The notes below the pieces were generated by a model. The model ran no database searches. It was not told where the DNA came from and saw only the letters and a list, made by a program, of their open reading frames with translations. Of a stretch of DNA of 31,320 nt, positions 31,074 through 31,320 are shown one piece after another (position 1 is the first letter of the stretch; each line of letters begins with the position of its first letter). This DNA comes from Anaerotignum sp. (GTDB taxonomy: Bacteria > Bacillota > Clostridia > Lachnospirales > Anaerotignaceae): NCBI GenBank assembly GCA_020024265.1, contig JAHHTW010000025.1:1-31320 (forward strand), given 5' to 3'. Both the position numbers and the translations under genes were made by a program.

Positions 31074-31102
31074 TTGACAAAAAAAAGTTCTTTTGATATG
31101 AT
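31074..31102 (+). promoter_or_regulatory. Promoter of the tRNA-Leu/tRNA-Phe cluster
   Basis: A perfect TTGACA, a 17-base spacer and TATGAT, about 28 bases before tRNA-Leu(TAA). The two tRNAs (and perhaps more beyond the window) are probably one transcript. Confidence 0.85.
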
Positions 31103-31130
31103 TAACAAGCCGTCAGCAGTAGCAGGATAG

Positions 31131-31214
31131 GCCCGAGTGGCGGAATTGGCAGACGCACAGGACTTAAAATCCTGCGAGGTAAAACTCGTACCGGTTCGAT
31201 CCCGGTCTCGGGCA
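31131..31214 (+). tRNA. tRNA-Leu(TAA)
   Basis: 84 bases. Acceptor GCCCGAG/CTCGGGC, D loop GGCGGAATTGGCAGAC, anticodon stem CAGGA/TCCTG with loop CTTAAAA (anticodon TAA), class II variable arm, T arm CCGGTTCGATCCCGG, discriminator A. CCA is not encoded. It reads TTA and TTG codons. Confidence 0.96.
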
Positions 31215-31248
31215 GCTTTTTACAAAGCAGGCAGGCAAAACAGAATAT

Positions 31249-31320
<72 letters not shown>

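Overview
The window looks like a chromosomal stretch from an endospore-forming, anaerobic Firmicute of class Clostridia, probably order Lachnospirales. An Anaerotignum-like genus is only a guess. The evidence is a full-length spoIIE, a YhcN/YlaJ-type sporulation lipoprotein, several families known mainly from Clostridia (DUF6145, DUF6648, CD1247 N-terminal domain, EFR1 ferredoxin), strong GGAGG ribosome sites and Gram-positive-style promoters and terminators. Most of the window is core housekeeping DNA. It starts inside a tRNA-Val and ends inside a tRNA-Phe, and no phage, IS element or CRISPR array was seen.

Left part (1-8.1 kb): partial tRNA-Val; a secreted protein rich in charged tandem repeats (minus strand) just behind tRNA-Gly(CCC); murA; an unusual 613-base interval with overlapping inverted repeats and tiny ORFs; a first ftsH; a divergent CYTH / DJ-1 pair; an unrecognised small gene; a DUF6648 gene; and tRNA-Leu(CAG).

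Middle (8.1-20.1 kb): trmB; an overlapping EFR1-ferredoxin / polysaccharide deacetylase pair; a second secreted copper-amine-oxidase-N-like protein; tilS-hpt; a universal-stress-like gene; a second, canonical ftsH coupled to a hotdog thioesterase; birA-DUF6145; and a 5'-truncated ECF transporter S component. In many Firmicutes spoIIE, tilS, hpt, ftsH and coaX are neighbours. Here the same genes are present but inverted and scattered.

Right part (20.1-31.3 kb): two tandem type III pantothenate kinase genes, the first with altered glycines in two nucleotide/phosphate-binding loops; about 0.9 kb of GC-rich hairpin repeats filling the space between the convergent coaX and ychF genes; then ychF, a CD1247-domain gene, efp, a NifX-like gene with yqeG, an M29 aminopeptidase whose stop codon directly abuts that of the sporulation lipoprotein, a 56-residue membrane peptide, spoIIE, tRNA-Leu(TAA) and partial tRNA-Phe.

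The most interesting signals are the diverged tandem CoaX pair beside a broken vitamin transporter, the hairpin-repeat array, and the murA-ftsH interval. No clearly new multi-gene system was recognised. Coding starts were moved inward wherever a ribosome-binding site clearly favoured an internal start.
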